DNA of 27,764 nucleotides from JBBRNH01 sp038230415 (GCA_038230415.1 JBBRNH010000082.1:1-27764); one strand, 5' to 3'. Positions 17,626 through 24,951 are shown, counted from the stretch's first letter. The notes: generated from the sequence alone by a model not told the origin. Made by a program: numbers and translations.

Positions 17626-18249
17626 ATGCTTTTCGACGACACCTACCGCACCCCCGACCAACCCGCCGAAGGGCTTTTCCGCGACCGGGGCAGTAAATTC
17701 TTGGCCTCCGTGTATCCCATCCGTACCGAAACCGAGGTCAGGCCGCTCCTGGAGGCTCTCCGCAAAGCCCACCCCAAAGCCAACCACCATTGCTATGCCT
17801 ACCGGCTTGGGCTGGGCAAAGACACCTACCGCGTCAGCGACGACGGCGAACCCAACGGCACGGCAGGCCGACCGATTCTGAACACGATCTACGGTCTCGA
17901 CCAGCCCGGCCAGCCCCTCACGAACCTCCTCGTTGTGGTAGTGCGGTATTTTGGTGGGACGTTGCTGGGCGTTCCGGGGTTGATAAACGCCTATAAATCA
18001 GCCACTGCCGACGCGCTCGCCAACACCCGGCTCGTAACCCGCACCGTGAACGATGTGTATCGAATCGCGTTCGGTTTTGAGCGGATGAACGACGTAATGA
18101 CACTCGTGAAAGAGCAGCAGCTTACGGTCTTGAATCAGGCGTTCGATACGACCTGTGTGCTGGACGTGGAAATGCGAAAAACTCAGGTAAACGCCGTGCT
18201 GAAACGATTGGAAACGCTGGATGAGGTAACGGCGACATGGTTGTATTGA
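17626..18249 (+). CDS. YigZ/IMPACT (UPF0029) family protein
   Basis: The protein is 207 residues from the ATG at 17626. An in-frame ATG at 17545 would add 27 residues, but that segment overlaps the helicase promoter and does not look like family sequence. The UPF0029 N-domain is clear: FRDRGSKFLA (18-27), HHCYAYRLG (54-62), SDDGEPNGTAGRPIL (71-85) and VVVRYFGGTLLGVPGLINAY (104-123). The C-terminal part (from about 137) fits the DUF1949 ferredoxin-like domain. Relatives include E. coli YigZ and eukaryotic IMPACT, which is linked to GCN2 translation control; the bacterial role is not established. It diverges from the SNF2 gene and converges on the FecR-like gene, whose stop is only 3 bases from its own. 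Confidence 0.9.
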   Translation: MLFDDTYRTPDQPAEGLFRDRGSKFLASVYPIRTETEVRPLLEALRKAHPKANHHCYAYRLGLGKDTYRVSDDGEPNGTAGRPILNTIYGLDQPGQPLTNLLVVVVRYFGGTLLGVPGLINAYKSATADALANTRLVTRTVNDVYRIAFGFERMNDVMTLVKEQQLTVLNQAFDTTCVLDVEMRKTQVNAVLKRLETLDEVTATWLY

Positions 18250-18252
18250 AGT

Positions 18253-19050
18253 TCACCGCCGAACCGACAGAAACCCGCCCGCCATCAGTTCACCGTCGCA
18301 GAGCGTAACGGAGTCGCCGGGCTGGAGCGATACGGCTTTTTGGGCGTGGCGCAGCAGCAACGTAGCCCGCCCCGCTTTCAGAGCCACTGTTGTTTGCGGG
18401 TCGCGTTGCCAGATGTGGAATTGGGTGCCGGTGGCCTCAACGGTCAGGTCGGGCAGATGCACCCGAAACGAACCACCCGTCACTACGCCCGCCCGTTGCC
18501 GGATCACAAACTGCCCGTCGCCGTGCAGCCATACCGCACGCGGACATTCGGAATCCCACTGCCGGGCAAAGCGCAGTTGGCTGTCGCCGACCAGCCGCAC
18601 CATCGAGCCATCGGGCAGGCGCACGGTACGCTGTTGCCCATGGGCGGTTCTAACGGTCTGCATCGGCGGGTCATTTTGCACCCAGGCGGCCCAGCCAATC
18701 AGCAACGCAATACCGGCCACACCCGCCAGCGTTCGGGCAAAATACCACCAACTGATTACCGAACGGGCATCGGGCGGCAGGAGTTTTACGTCGTCAACGT
18801 CGGCCAATGACGTGCGAATCCGTCGCCAGAGCGAGGTTGTTTCGGCATTGGTAAGGCCGTTAGGTGGTGGTTGTGAGGCCGTTAACACCAACTGGCGGGC
18901 TACAGAAACGGTATTGGCAAGGCGCGGATTCTTGCGGAGGATTCCCTGCCAAAACAGCAGCACTTCCTCATCGTCGGGCTGGCGCACCCACTGCACAAAC
19001 AGGTCATCGAGGGCCAGTTCTTCTGCGGTATAATGGGCGTAGGGTTTCAT
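18253..19050 (-). CDS. FecR-family (anti-sigma-like) membrane protein, short and orphan
   Basis: This 265-residue protein has the FecR plan: a cytoplasmic N-terminus (about 1-100) with LFVQWVRQPDDEEVLLFW, one membrane segment (about 102-124, FARTLAGVAGIALLIGWAAW) and a periplasmic FecR domain. That domain includes TVRTAHGQQRTVRLPDGSMV (132-151) and DLTVEATGTQFHIW (201-214). In Bacteroidota such proteins usually sense a TonB-dependent receptor and control a neighbouring ECF sigma factor. Here no sigma factor or SusC/TonB receptor gene lies on either side within the window. The protein ends right after the FecR domain (SVTLCDGELMAGGF), without the about 70-residue C-terminal domain (DUF4974/STN-like) usual in the family. 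Truncation by rearrangement next to the yigZ end, or a compact sensor, are both possible. It is 85 bases downstream of the ADC-like gene on the same strand. Confidence 0.85.
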   Translation of the reverse strand: MKPYAHYTAEELALDDLFVQWVRQPDDEEVLLFWQGILRKNPRLANTVSVARQLVLTASQPPPNGLTNAETTSLWRRIRTSLADVDDVKLLPPDARSVISWWYFARTLAGVAGIALLIGWAAWVQNDPPMQTVRTAHGQQRTVRLPDGSMVRLVGDSQLRFARQWDSECPRAVWLHGDGQFVIRQRAGVVTGGSFRVHLPDLTVEATGTQFHIWQRDPQTTVALKAGRATLLLRHAQKAVSLQPGDSVTLCDGELMAGGFLSVRR

Positions 19051-19135
19051 GGGTGCGGATGCCAGAATCAGAGCTTGTTATTTGCAGGGAAAGAAACCCG
19101 CCCGTGAAACCTACTGAAATGGGCCGTTGTGGTGA

Positions 19136-19783
19136 CTACACCCGCTCCGGCACCGGAAATATCATCGTAAAGTCTTCTACGGCAATGGTTGCCAGCAGCC
19201 AGCCCCGGTTAATATCAGGAAACCGGGCCGGATTCACCGTCAAATCACGCAACGAAGCCAGTTGCCCCGTGCCAGCAGCCACCGGCGCGGTCAGCAACAG
19301 GTCGTTTCGGCGTTGCTGCGTCACCCGAAAACCGGGTAACAGCTTGGTTGTGACCGGGAAACGCGGCCCAAACGACCGGGCCGTTACCGAAAAAAACGGC
19401 GTACCATGCCGGCTCACAACGTAGGTTCTGGCTCCGCTGGGGGCGGTAGTAATCCTGAAATCGGCCAGCTCTTTCGGGATGCCCCAATTTTCGATGCCGT
19501 TCACGACGCTTTCGGTGGTTGAGACGTAGATTTTCGAGATCGAGAACGTGGTTTTGCCGCCTAACCAAAACAGGCCGGGGGCAAACAGCAACTCGCAGTA
19601 CGGCCCCACGTTTGCTGTCTGGTACTCAACCAGCATCACCGTACCGAACCAGCCCCGGTAGCCCGCCCGCTGAAAGTCGGCCAGAAAACCGTGCTGCCGC
19701 ACCAACGATTCGGGAAAATGGGCCAGTATGACGATGCCGTTGCCGTGCAGTGTCCAGGGGGGCGGTATGGTCTCACTCCTCAT
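19136..19783 (-). CDS. Acetoacetate decarboxylase-like (ADC superfamily) protein
   Basis: The protein is 215 residues from ATG 19783 (MRSETIPPPWTLHGNG); a longer frame would overlap the preceding gene much further. YRGWFGTVMLVEYQ, then VGPYCELLFAPG and FSISKIYVST, followed by VNGIENWGIPKELADFRI resemble the acetoacetate decarboxylase-like fold as found in uncharacterised bacterial proteins. The substrate and activity are unknown. True acetoacetate decarboxylase uses a Schiff-base lysine; K and E in the NWGIPKELADF segment are in the right neighbourhood, but I cannot assign catalysis. The start codon lies inside the end of the beta-lactamase-like gene: ATGAGGAGTGA contains this ATG and that gene's TGA. 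The two are therefore almost certainly translated from one message. The family call is from memory, with moderate confidence. Confidence 0.72.
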   Translation of the reverse strand: MRSETIPPPWTLHGNGIVILAHFPESLVRQHGFLADFQRAGYRGWFGTVMLVEYQTANVGPYCELLFAPGLFWLGGKTTFSISKIYVSTTESVVNGIENWGIPKELADFRITTAPSGARTYVVSRHGTPFFSVTARSFGPRFPVTTKLLPGFRVTQQRRNDLLLTAPVAAGTGQLASLRDLTVNPARFPDINRGWLLATIAVEDFTMIFPVPERV

Positions 19784-20753
19784 AACCAGTACCAAATTTT
19801 TCGCCCCCGGCAACGGGTTTCCAGCCCGATTTAGGCTCAAAATGCCGCCAGAGCAACGCCCCTACGTTGCGGAGCAGCACAAACCCCTCGTTGGTCTCTA
19901 TCCAGGATTCGTCCTGCTGATTTTTGGTCATTAAGCAATACACATACTCGCCGTGCGGGGCATGAACCAGCACCACCTCCGACCGTGATTTGCTAACGGC
20001 TCCGTTTTTGGCGGCTGTTTTCACGTCGGGCGGCAGTTGCGACAGCCCTTCGCCATCCCAGTATTGGCGGGTCAGGTTGCGGTACATCCGGTCGCTGGCG
20101 GCAGGGCTGATGGCCCGCCCGGCCCGGATGTAAGCCAGCAATCCGGCGAGTTCACGGGGGGTGGTCTGGCCCCAGCCATATTGCGTGCGGTTGGCTTCGC
20201 GGCCCGGTGTGCGCGAGTTGACGCGGGTTTTGGGGAAGCCGTTGGCATCGAGCCAGGTATTGATGGCCGTGCCGCCCCCGGCCATTGCCTGGCACCACAA
20301 ACTGGCCGTGTTGTCAGACGTGCTTTCCATGAGCAGCACCACCTCGGCGAGCGGAATTTTGGCTCCGTCGCGCAGGGAACCAACAATGCCATCGTCGTAA
20401 TGAATCGAGTCTTTGTATGTCAGCGTGGCGGCATAGTTTACCTCACCCCGGTTGATTTTGTCGAACAGACCGCATTGAATCGGGATTTTAACCGTGCTGG
20501 CTGTCGGAAAAAGGGTGTCGGCGTTGATGCTGACGGTTTGGCCCGTTTTCAGGTTGCGGATATACACACCGACCTGCCCCCGAAAACCGGCCACGAGACC
20601 GCGCAGGTCTTGTTCGAGTCGCGCAACGCTTTGCCGGGCAACGCTTTGTCGGGCAACGCTTTGTCGGGTATGAGTTTGTGGCGCATTGATTTTCTGAGCG
20701 AATGTGGTTGGCAAACAGGGCAATAGCATCAGCAGGGTGAGTAATTTTTTCAC
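19773..20753 (-). CDS. Class A beta-lactamase-like serine hydrolase (Beta-lactamase2 family)
   Basis: I chose the GTG at 20753, giving 326 residues with a textbook signal peptide (VKKLLTLLMLLPCLPTTFAQ). The frame is open to an ATG at 20831, which would bury that signal behind 26 residues. Motif 1 is STVK (S86, K89) and motif 2 is SDN (146-148). The omega-loop region reads TPGREANRTQ (E186, N188) and motif 3 is KNG (249-251) rather than KTG/KSG. The YDDGIVGSLRDG and YVYCLMTKNQ segments match uncharacterised Bacteroidota serine hydrolases that I remember. It may hydrolyse beta-lactams or act on cell-wall peptides in the periplasm. The altered KTG and omega loop argue for caution about resistance. 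Between signal and enzyme lies a RQSVA triple repeat. It is translationally coupled to the ADC-like gene. Confidence 0.83.
   Translation of the reverse strand: MKKLLTLLMLLPCLPTTFAQKINAPQTHTRQSVARQSVARQSVARLEQDLRGLVAGFRGQVGVYIRNLKTGQTVSINADTLFPTASTVKIPIQCGLFDKINRGEVNYAATLTYKDSIHYDDGIVGSLRDGAKIPLAEVVLLMESTSDNTASLWCQAMAGGGTAINTWLDANGFPKTRVNSRTPGREANRTQYGWGQTTPRELAGLLAYIRAGRAISPAASDRMYRNLTRQYWDGEGLSQLPPDVKTAAKNGAVSKSRSEVVLVHAPHGEYVYCLMTKNQQDESWIETNEGFVLLRNVGALLWRHFEPKSGWKPVAGGEKFGTGYEE
20623..20667. repeat. Three tandem 15-base units inside the beta-lactamase-like gene
   Basis: The plus strand reads GCAACGCTTTGCCGG, then GCAACGCTTTGTCGG twice, with a diverged fourth unit possibly at 20668-20682. 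On the coding strand this gives RQSVA three times in the linker between signal peptide and enzyme domain. The unit is a multiple of three, so copy-number change would not break the frame. Confidence 0.9.
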
Positions 20754-20830
20754 GGAAGGATTGCGTTTTAAGAACCGATTGGCAAGATACACACAAGCTA
20801 CTATCGTCAGATTATTTTCGGTTGCATCCA

Positions 20831-20858
20831 TTGCCGCGCCGGGATTGGGCTACCTTTG
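20831..20858 (+). promoter_or_regulatory. Bacteroidota-type promoter of the DUF3298 lipoprotein gene
   Basis: TTG (20831-20833), 17 bases, then TACCTTTG (20851-20858) followed by CGG. The -7 element is an exact TAnnTTTG match and the spacing is within the range reported for Flavobacterium-type promoters. The start codon lies at 20885. Confidence 0.65.
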
Positions 20859-20884
20859 CGGCTGAATCCAAACCAGTTTGGTTA

Positions 20885-21688
20885 ATGAAGTTATTGCCGG
20901 TTCTCCTCTTTCTCTGTTCTGCGTTCGTGTTTCTGGCCTGCTCTGACCAGCAATCTGACCATCCCGCGCTCTCCCGGCAGCATTTTCTGTATAACGGCCC
21001 CAACCGTTGCGATACCCTCGCCCGCAAAGGCGTAACGGTCAGGATAGATTATGCCTTGGTCGTTGCGGCCAATAGTCGGGCGGCCAACACCCTCAACGAC
21101 ACCCTCCGGGCCATGATTGCGGGCAGCGTATCGGGCTGGCTCGACAGTGCGGCTGTGGCCGAAAACCCACAGGCCCGCACCGACCTGGCCCTGGCTGCTA
21201 ATTTGTTTTCGGCTGAATATGAGCGGCTTACGAGCGATATGAATGGATTGGTTGGTGGCTGCTGGGAACTCACCATCCGGGCTGATACCGTATTCAGCAA
21301 CCGCCGTGTTCTGACCACCCAGCTCGAAAGTTACGCCTACACCGGCGGGGCGCACCCCAATGCCTACGTCTGGCTGCGGAGTTTTGACCGGGCCAGCGGG
21401 CAGCCCATCGAACTGACGGCCATCGTGAAAGATACCGCTCAACTGCTGCCCCGTGTTGAGCGTGAATTTAGGCGGAAGATGAAACTTGGCCCGAAACAAG
21501 ACCTCGAAAATGCCGGGTATTTTCTGAAAAACGGACAGTTTTTCCTTCCCGAAAACATTGCCTTAGGCCGCACCGGGCTGATCTGCTACTACAATCCCTA
21601 CGAGATAGCGGCCTACGCCTACGGGCCAATCACCATTATTGTTCCCTACCCCCAACTCCGGGATATTTTGTATGACAACTGGCTCTAA
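20885..21688 (+). CDS. DUF4163/DUF3298 (RsiV/PdaC-like) lipoprotein
   Basis: The protein is 267 residues from ATG 20885, chosen because it places a lipoprotein signal at the N-terminus: MKLLPVLLFLCSAFVFLAC, with the lipidated cysteine at C19. A DUF4163-like region covers about 45-130. A DUF3298-like region follows, marked by SYAYTGGAHPNAYVW (149-163) and, near the end, YNPYEIAAYAYGPITIIVPY. This YTGGAHPN pattern is the hallmark of the family, which includes the sensor part of B. subtilis RsiV (binds lysozyme) and the non-catalytic part of PdaC. The Bacteroidota lipoprotein forms have no proven role; a cell-wall or lysozyme link is an inference. It has its own promoter and diverges from the beta-lactamase-like gene, itself a possible cell-wall enzyme. 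Its stop is 5 bases from the convergent TPR gene. Confidence 0.85.
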   Translation: MKLLPVLLFLCSAFVFLACSDQQSDHPALSRQHFLYNGPNRCDTLARKGVTVRIDYALVVAANSRAANTLNDTLRAMIAGSVSGWLDSAAVAENPQARTDLALAANLFSAEYERLTSDMNGLVGGCWELTIRADTVFSNRRVLTTQLESYAYTGGAHPNAYVWLRSFDRASGQPIELTAIVKDTAQLLPRVEREFRRKMKLGPKQDLENAGYFLKNGQFFLPENIALGRTGLICYYNPYEIAAYAYGPITIIVPYPQLRDILYDNWL

Positions 21689-21693
21689 AACAG

Positions 21694-23265
21694 TCAGTTG
21701 CCTAATGCATCCAAAGCCGCCCGGGCCTTGTTGTCAATGCTGTTTTTGTACTCGTGTTTGGGATAGCTGAGTGCTTTCTTAAAATAAGTGCGGGCGGCTG
21801 CCCAGTCTTTTTTCTGCTGATAAATATAGCCCAACTGCAAGGCCGATGTAGCCCCGAACGACAGCACCTCGGTTGTGCCGTCGCAGCCGGCAATGGCCCG
21901 GATAAAGTGCGGAATCGCGGCATCGGATTGGTCGCGCCGTTGCTGAATTCGGCCCATGCGATAATTGAACTCCGCTTTCTCGGCTACTGTCAAAAAACTC
22001 GTTTCGCGCAACGGCTCTAGCTGCGCCAGGGCTTCGTCGGCAAAGCCGCCATCGGTGGCTAACCGCGCCCGCATCAGCACTTTCTGGTTGGCCGACGCGC
22101 CCCGTTTCAAGAATGAATCGGCAAATTTCAAGGCGGCTTTGTCGGCTTCGACCACCGTTCGGCCCGCGACCGTTACGCGCCGGAGATGCGGCAGCGCAGC
22201 AGCATCGTTCCCGGCCAGCCAATCGCACAAAAACAGTTTATAATGCGTGTCTTTCAGGAAATTCTGACCCTGGTAAGCCGTCAGGAAATGGGCATAACGC
22301 CCGGCAGCGTCGGCGTATTGACCTTTTTGCAGGAAAATATCACCCATCAGATTTTCTGCAATTGGCACTGGCAGGTAGGCCGGGCCGATGGGCCGGTGGG
22401 TGAGATACGCCAATGCCTGTTCACTCTGCCCGTTTTTGAGCGAGATCGCTGCCCCGAAAAACGGCAGCAGTGCATTGTCGGGCTGTTCGGCCACGAGTTG
22501 AGCGAGCTGGCGGGTATCGGCATTGGAGAATTTCAGGATATATGCCCGAATCAGCAGGTCAATCAGGCGGGCTTCGGTGCGGAGGGCGGGGTCTTGCGCG
22601 GCCCGGCTCAGTTCGGTAAGACCCTGTTGCACACTGCCCCGCAAGCCCAGCAGCCGCGCCACCCAGACATAATTGTCGGGTACGGAGCCAATCAGCACGT
22701 GCAATAGTCCCAACGATTTATAGGTCGGGATGAAAGCAGGGAAGCGTTTCTGGTTCTCGGCCAGCAGTTTGTAGGCTTTGATAATATCCCAGCAGGCACT
22801 CATTTCGCGGCCAAATTTGAGCTTCACAAATGCCCAGTGCAGCCTGACTTCGGCCTGCGTGAGCCGGTAATACGGCGATTGACTGTTTAACCGGCGAAGC
22901 TGATCGAGCCGTTGATCTTGCCGGGTGACCCAGGCGTTATACTGGGCTTCATCATCGGTGATGAGCAGCGTCATCATATCGGCGTAATCGTCCAAAAAAA
23001 TCCGCAGCCCATTGATTAGTTGACCATTGGCATCGTATTCGTGGGTCAGGGTTTGGCGGGCAGCCTGAATTTTGAGTTTGCCAATATCCGCGTAGGCCTG
23101 TTGCAGACCGGGTGTCCAGGCAAAATCCTGGGCGAAGAGGGTGGTGGGGAGCAATAAAAAAATGATAGAACGCAGATGACCCAGATTAAACGGATTTGCG
23201 CGGATTTCACTAAAAAAATCAGTGTAAATCCGTTTAATCTGGGTCATCTGCGTTCTATACTTCAT
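21694..23265 (-). CDS. Secreted tetratricopeptide-repeat (TPR) protein with a repeat-derived N-terminus
   Basis: The protein is 523 residues from the ATG at 23265, whose ATGA overlaps the stop of the upstream zinc-ribbon gene; an in-frame ATG at 23247 is the alternative. The signal-peptide core is IIFLLLPTTLFAQ at about 34-46. The mature part is helical with TPR-like units, for example SEQALAYL, GDIFLQKGQYADAAGRYAHF, YRMGRIQQRRDQSDAAIPHF and QLGYIYQQKKDWAAARTYFKKAL near the end. It is probably a periplasmic scaffold; partners are unknown. Codons 3-33 come from a 94-base palindromic repeat, so the region before the signal core is foreign. Relatives I recall begin closer to the hydrophobic core. 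Coupling to the upstream gene suggests coexpression. Confidence 0.82.
   Translation of the reverse strand: MKYRTQMTQIKRIYTDFFSEIRANPFNLGHLRSIIFLLLPTTLFAQDFAWTPGLQQAYADIGKLKIQAARQTLTHEYDANGQLINGLRIFLDDYADMMTLLITDDEAQYNAWVTRQDQRLDQLRRLNSQSPYYRLTQAEVRLHWAFVKLKFGREMSACWDIIKAYKLLAENQKRFPAFIPTYKSLGLLHVLIGSVPDNYVWVARLLGLRGSVQQGLTELSRAAQDPALRTEARLIDLLIRAYILKFSNADTRQLAQLVAEQPDNALLPFFGAAISLKNGQSEQALAYLTHRPIGPAYLPVPIAENLMGDIFLQKGQYADAAGRYAHFLTAYQGQNFLKDTHYKLFLCDWLAGNDAAALPHLRRVTVAGRTVVEADKAALKFADSFLKRGASANQKVLMRARLATDGGFADEALAQLEPLRETSFLTVAEKAEFNYRMGRIQQRRDQSDAAIPHFIRAIAGCDGTTEVLSFGATSALQLGYIYQQKKDWAAARTYFKKALSYPKHEYKNSIDNKARAALDALGN
23165..23258. repeat. 94-base palindromic (MITE-like) element inside the TPR gene's 5' end
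   Basis: Two perfect 33-base inverted arms lie at 23165-23197 and 23226-23258, each beginning ATAGAACGCAGATGACCCAG when read inward on its own strand. The 28-base centre holds a weaker CACT/AGTG pairing. It resembles a repeat that I recall from many Bacteroidota genomes. It lies two codons into the TPR gene and is translated. Confidence 0.88.
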
Positions 23266-24017
23266 CGGCCCCGGCCCGATGGCGCGGGTTCCGGCACACC
23301 TTCTACGTCGGCAAAGACGCGGCCACAATGCTCGCAGACAATAATTTTCTTTTTGTCTTTGATGTCGGCCTGCCGTTGGGGTGGCACCACGTTGAAGCAA
23401 CCGCCACAGGCTCCGCGTTTCACCATCACAACGGCCAAGCCGTTGAGGGCATTACCCCTGATTTTATTGTATGATTTCAGCAGCCGGTCTTCAATGTGGG
23501 TTGCCTGTTCGTCGCGCTTCACTTTGAGACCCTTTTCTTCTTCGGCACTTTCGGCGGTAATTTGGTCGAGTTCCTGTTTTTTGGCTTTCAGGTCTTCTTT
23601 GCGCTCGGTCAGGCTTTGCTGCGTGGCTTTGATTTCTTCCTGCTTGCCTTTGATTCTGAACTGTGATTCGCCGATGCGCTTGTCGGCCAGTTCCATTTCG
23701 AGGTGTTGCAGTTCGATTTCTTTGTTGATGGCATCAAACTCGCGGTTGTTCTTGACGTTCATCTGCTGCTCGCCATAGCGGACGATGAGTTTGTCAGAGT
23801 CTTTTTTGACCGACTTGTTGCGCTCGATTTCTTCGTTCAGCGTCTCGATTTCGGCTTTGAACTTACCGATCCGGGTCTCGAATCCGATGATTTCGTCTTC
23901 TAAATCACGAACTTCTTCGGGCAGACTACCCCGAATCTTGACGAGGTTATCAAATTCAGAGTCAATGAGTTGTAGTTTCAGAAGAGCGTCTAACTTCTGC
24001 GCGATGGTTAGTTCCAT
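23262..24017 (-). CDS. Coiled-coil protein with C4-type zinc ribbon (HP0958/CT398-like)
   Basis: The protein is 251 residues from ATG 24017 (MELTIAQKLDALLKLQLIDS); the open frame extends 9 codons upstream, but those codons lie in repeat DNA. Residues about 30-180 form a long charged coiled coil with heptad-like stretches such as EVRDLEDEIIGFETRIGKFK. The C-terminus carries a zinc ribbon with C204, C207, C228 and C231 (CGGC and CEHC). This is the plan of Helicobacter HP0958 and Chlamydia CT398, which act as chaperone-like adaptors in secretion and flagellar regulation. In Bacteroidota the partner is unknown. VKNNREFDAINKEIE (88-102) is strongly conserved in the family as I recall it. Its stop overlaps the TPR gene's start. 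Confidence 0.88.
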   Translation of the reverse strand: MELTIAQKLDALLKLQLIDSEFDNLVKIRGSLPEEVRDLEDEIIGFETRIGKFKAEIETLNEEIERNKSVKKDSDKLIVRYGEQQMNVKNNREFDAINKEIELQHLEMELADKRIGESQFRIKGKQEEIKATQQSLTERKEDLKAKKQELDQITAESAEEEKGLKVKRDEQATHIEDRLLKSYNKIRGNALNGLAVVMVKRGACGGCFNVVPPQRQADIKDKKKIIVCEHCGRVFADVEGVPEPAPSGRGR

Positions 24018-24019
24018 AA

Positions 24020-24132
24020 TCAATGAATAATGAGCAATAAGCAATTAACAATGGTGTACGATAATCAAGTATAAAGCCAAGTTTTAGGGCCTGGTTTCTA
24101 TTGGTTACTGTTTATTGATAATTGTTCATTGA
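24020..24132. repeat. Imperfect inverted repeat in the leader of the zinc-ribbon gene
   Basis: The left arm from 24020 reads TCAATGAATAATGAGCAATA. The right arm, read on the minus strand from 24132, reads TCAATGAACAATTATCAATA. In the first 24 positions 20 agree, and similarity continues with an indel. The left arm ends 2 bases from the gene's ATG. It looks like a decayed palindromic element. The remaining intergenic DNA to 24256 is AT-rich. Confidence 0.65.
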
Positions 24133-24179
24133 AAAAAAATACCGAACGGGGTTCGTGTCTGTTTCAGATAAAAATATCG

Positions 24180-24187
24180 CAAAAGTA
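24180..24187 (-). promoter_or_regulatory. Putative -7 element for the zinc-ribbon/TPR pair
   Basis: The minus strand reads TACTTTTG followed by CG, an exact TAnnTTTG match. A TTG lies only 13 bases upstream, which is shorter than usual. If used, the leader would be about 160 bases and would contain the imperfect inverted repeat. Confidence 0.45.
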
Positions 24188-24240
24188 AGGAATTTTTGGG
24201 CAAGATGATTCTATAATCCTTCACCCAACCCAACGAATGC

Positions 24241-24263
24241 GCCCTAATCGCACCGATCAGGGC
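24241..24263 (-). terminator. Stem-loop overlapping the response regulator stop codon
   Basis: GCCCT (24241-24245) pairs with AGGGC (24259-24263) and ATCG (24247-24250) with CGAT (24254-24257) across one mismatch, leaving a CAC loop. It covers the regulator's TGA. No T-run follows on the minus strand, so termination by this hairpin alone is uncertain. Confidence 0.35.
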
Positions 24264-24922
24264 TGAAACCACTGGTACTGACCGGCCAGACGAACGGCTT
24301 CTAAGCGACTGTGGATGTGGAGTTTGCCGTATATATTCTCGATGTGTTTACGAACCGTTTTGGCCGAGATAAACAGCCGGTCGCCAATTTGCCGGGGCGT
24401 TTGGCCGTCCACCACCAATTCTAAAATTTCGACCTCGCGGGTGGTCAGGGCAAAGGTTTCGGGCGGTTGAGACTGGCGAGTAGTGGCCGGAGCAACGGAC
24501 TGCTGACGAATTAAACCCAGCGTTTTCAGGGCAATACCCGGCGACATTGGTGCGCCACCATCCAGCACGTCTTCGATGGCCTGCACAATCCGGGCGGGGC
24601 GTTCGTCTTTGAGCAGATAGCCGCTGGCCCCGGCTTTGATGGCCTCAAAAATCTTGTCTGCCCGGTCGAATACGGTTAGCATCAGCACTTTCACATCGGG
24701 GAGTTTTGCCGCGAGGTGGGCCGTTGCCACAATGCCATCCATGCCGGGCATTTCAATATCCATCAAAATCACCTGCGGGTGGTGCGTCTCGGCCTGAGCA
24801 ATGGCATACTGGCCGTTATGGGCTGTGCAAACGATTTCGACCTCCGAAAACAGGGATAAATTCCGGCAGACAGACCCCAGCAAGGCCGGGTTATCATCAA
24901 CAATTTCGATTCGGATGGGCAT
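24257..24922 (-). CDS. NarL/FixJ-type two-component response regulator
   Basis: This 221-residue protein has an N-terminal receiver domain and a C-terminal LuxR-type helix-turn-helix. Receiver residues are visible: acidic pair D9 and D10, phospho-acceptor D55 in LMDIEMPGMDG, T83 in MLTVFD and K105 in YLLKDE. The DNA-binding part, about 157-221, reads LTTREVEILELVVDGQTPRQ, then IGDRLFISAKTVRKHIENIY, then GKL; it should bind DNA as a dimer at symmetrical sites after phosphorylation. The gene lies 56 bases downstream of its cognate kinase on the same strand. In that gap, a palindrome overlapping the kinase stop codon is followed 21 bases later by CACCTTTG, so the regulator may drive its own gene in addition to readthrough from the kinase promoter. 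Confidence 0.93.
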   Translation of the reverse strand: MPIRIEIVDDNPALLGSVCRNLSLFSEVEIVCTAHNGQYAIAQAETHHPQVILMDIEMPGMDGIVATAHLAAKLPDVKVLMLTVFDRADKIFEAIKAGASGYLLKDERPARIVQAIEDVLDGGAPMSPGIALKTLGLIRQQSVAPATTRQSQPPETFALTTREVEILELVVDGQTPRQIGDRLFISAKTVRKHIENIYGKLHIHSRLEAVRLAGQYQWFQP

Positions 24923-24951
24923 AATCGGGCAGGAATTTAAACCAGTAAAGG

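Noticed and set aside
20753..20831. ATG at 20831 as start of the beta-lactamase-like gene.
   Set aside because: It would place 26 unrelated residues before a clear signal peptide; GTG 20753 fits better.
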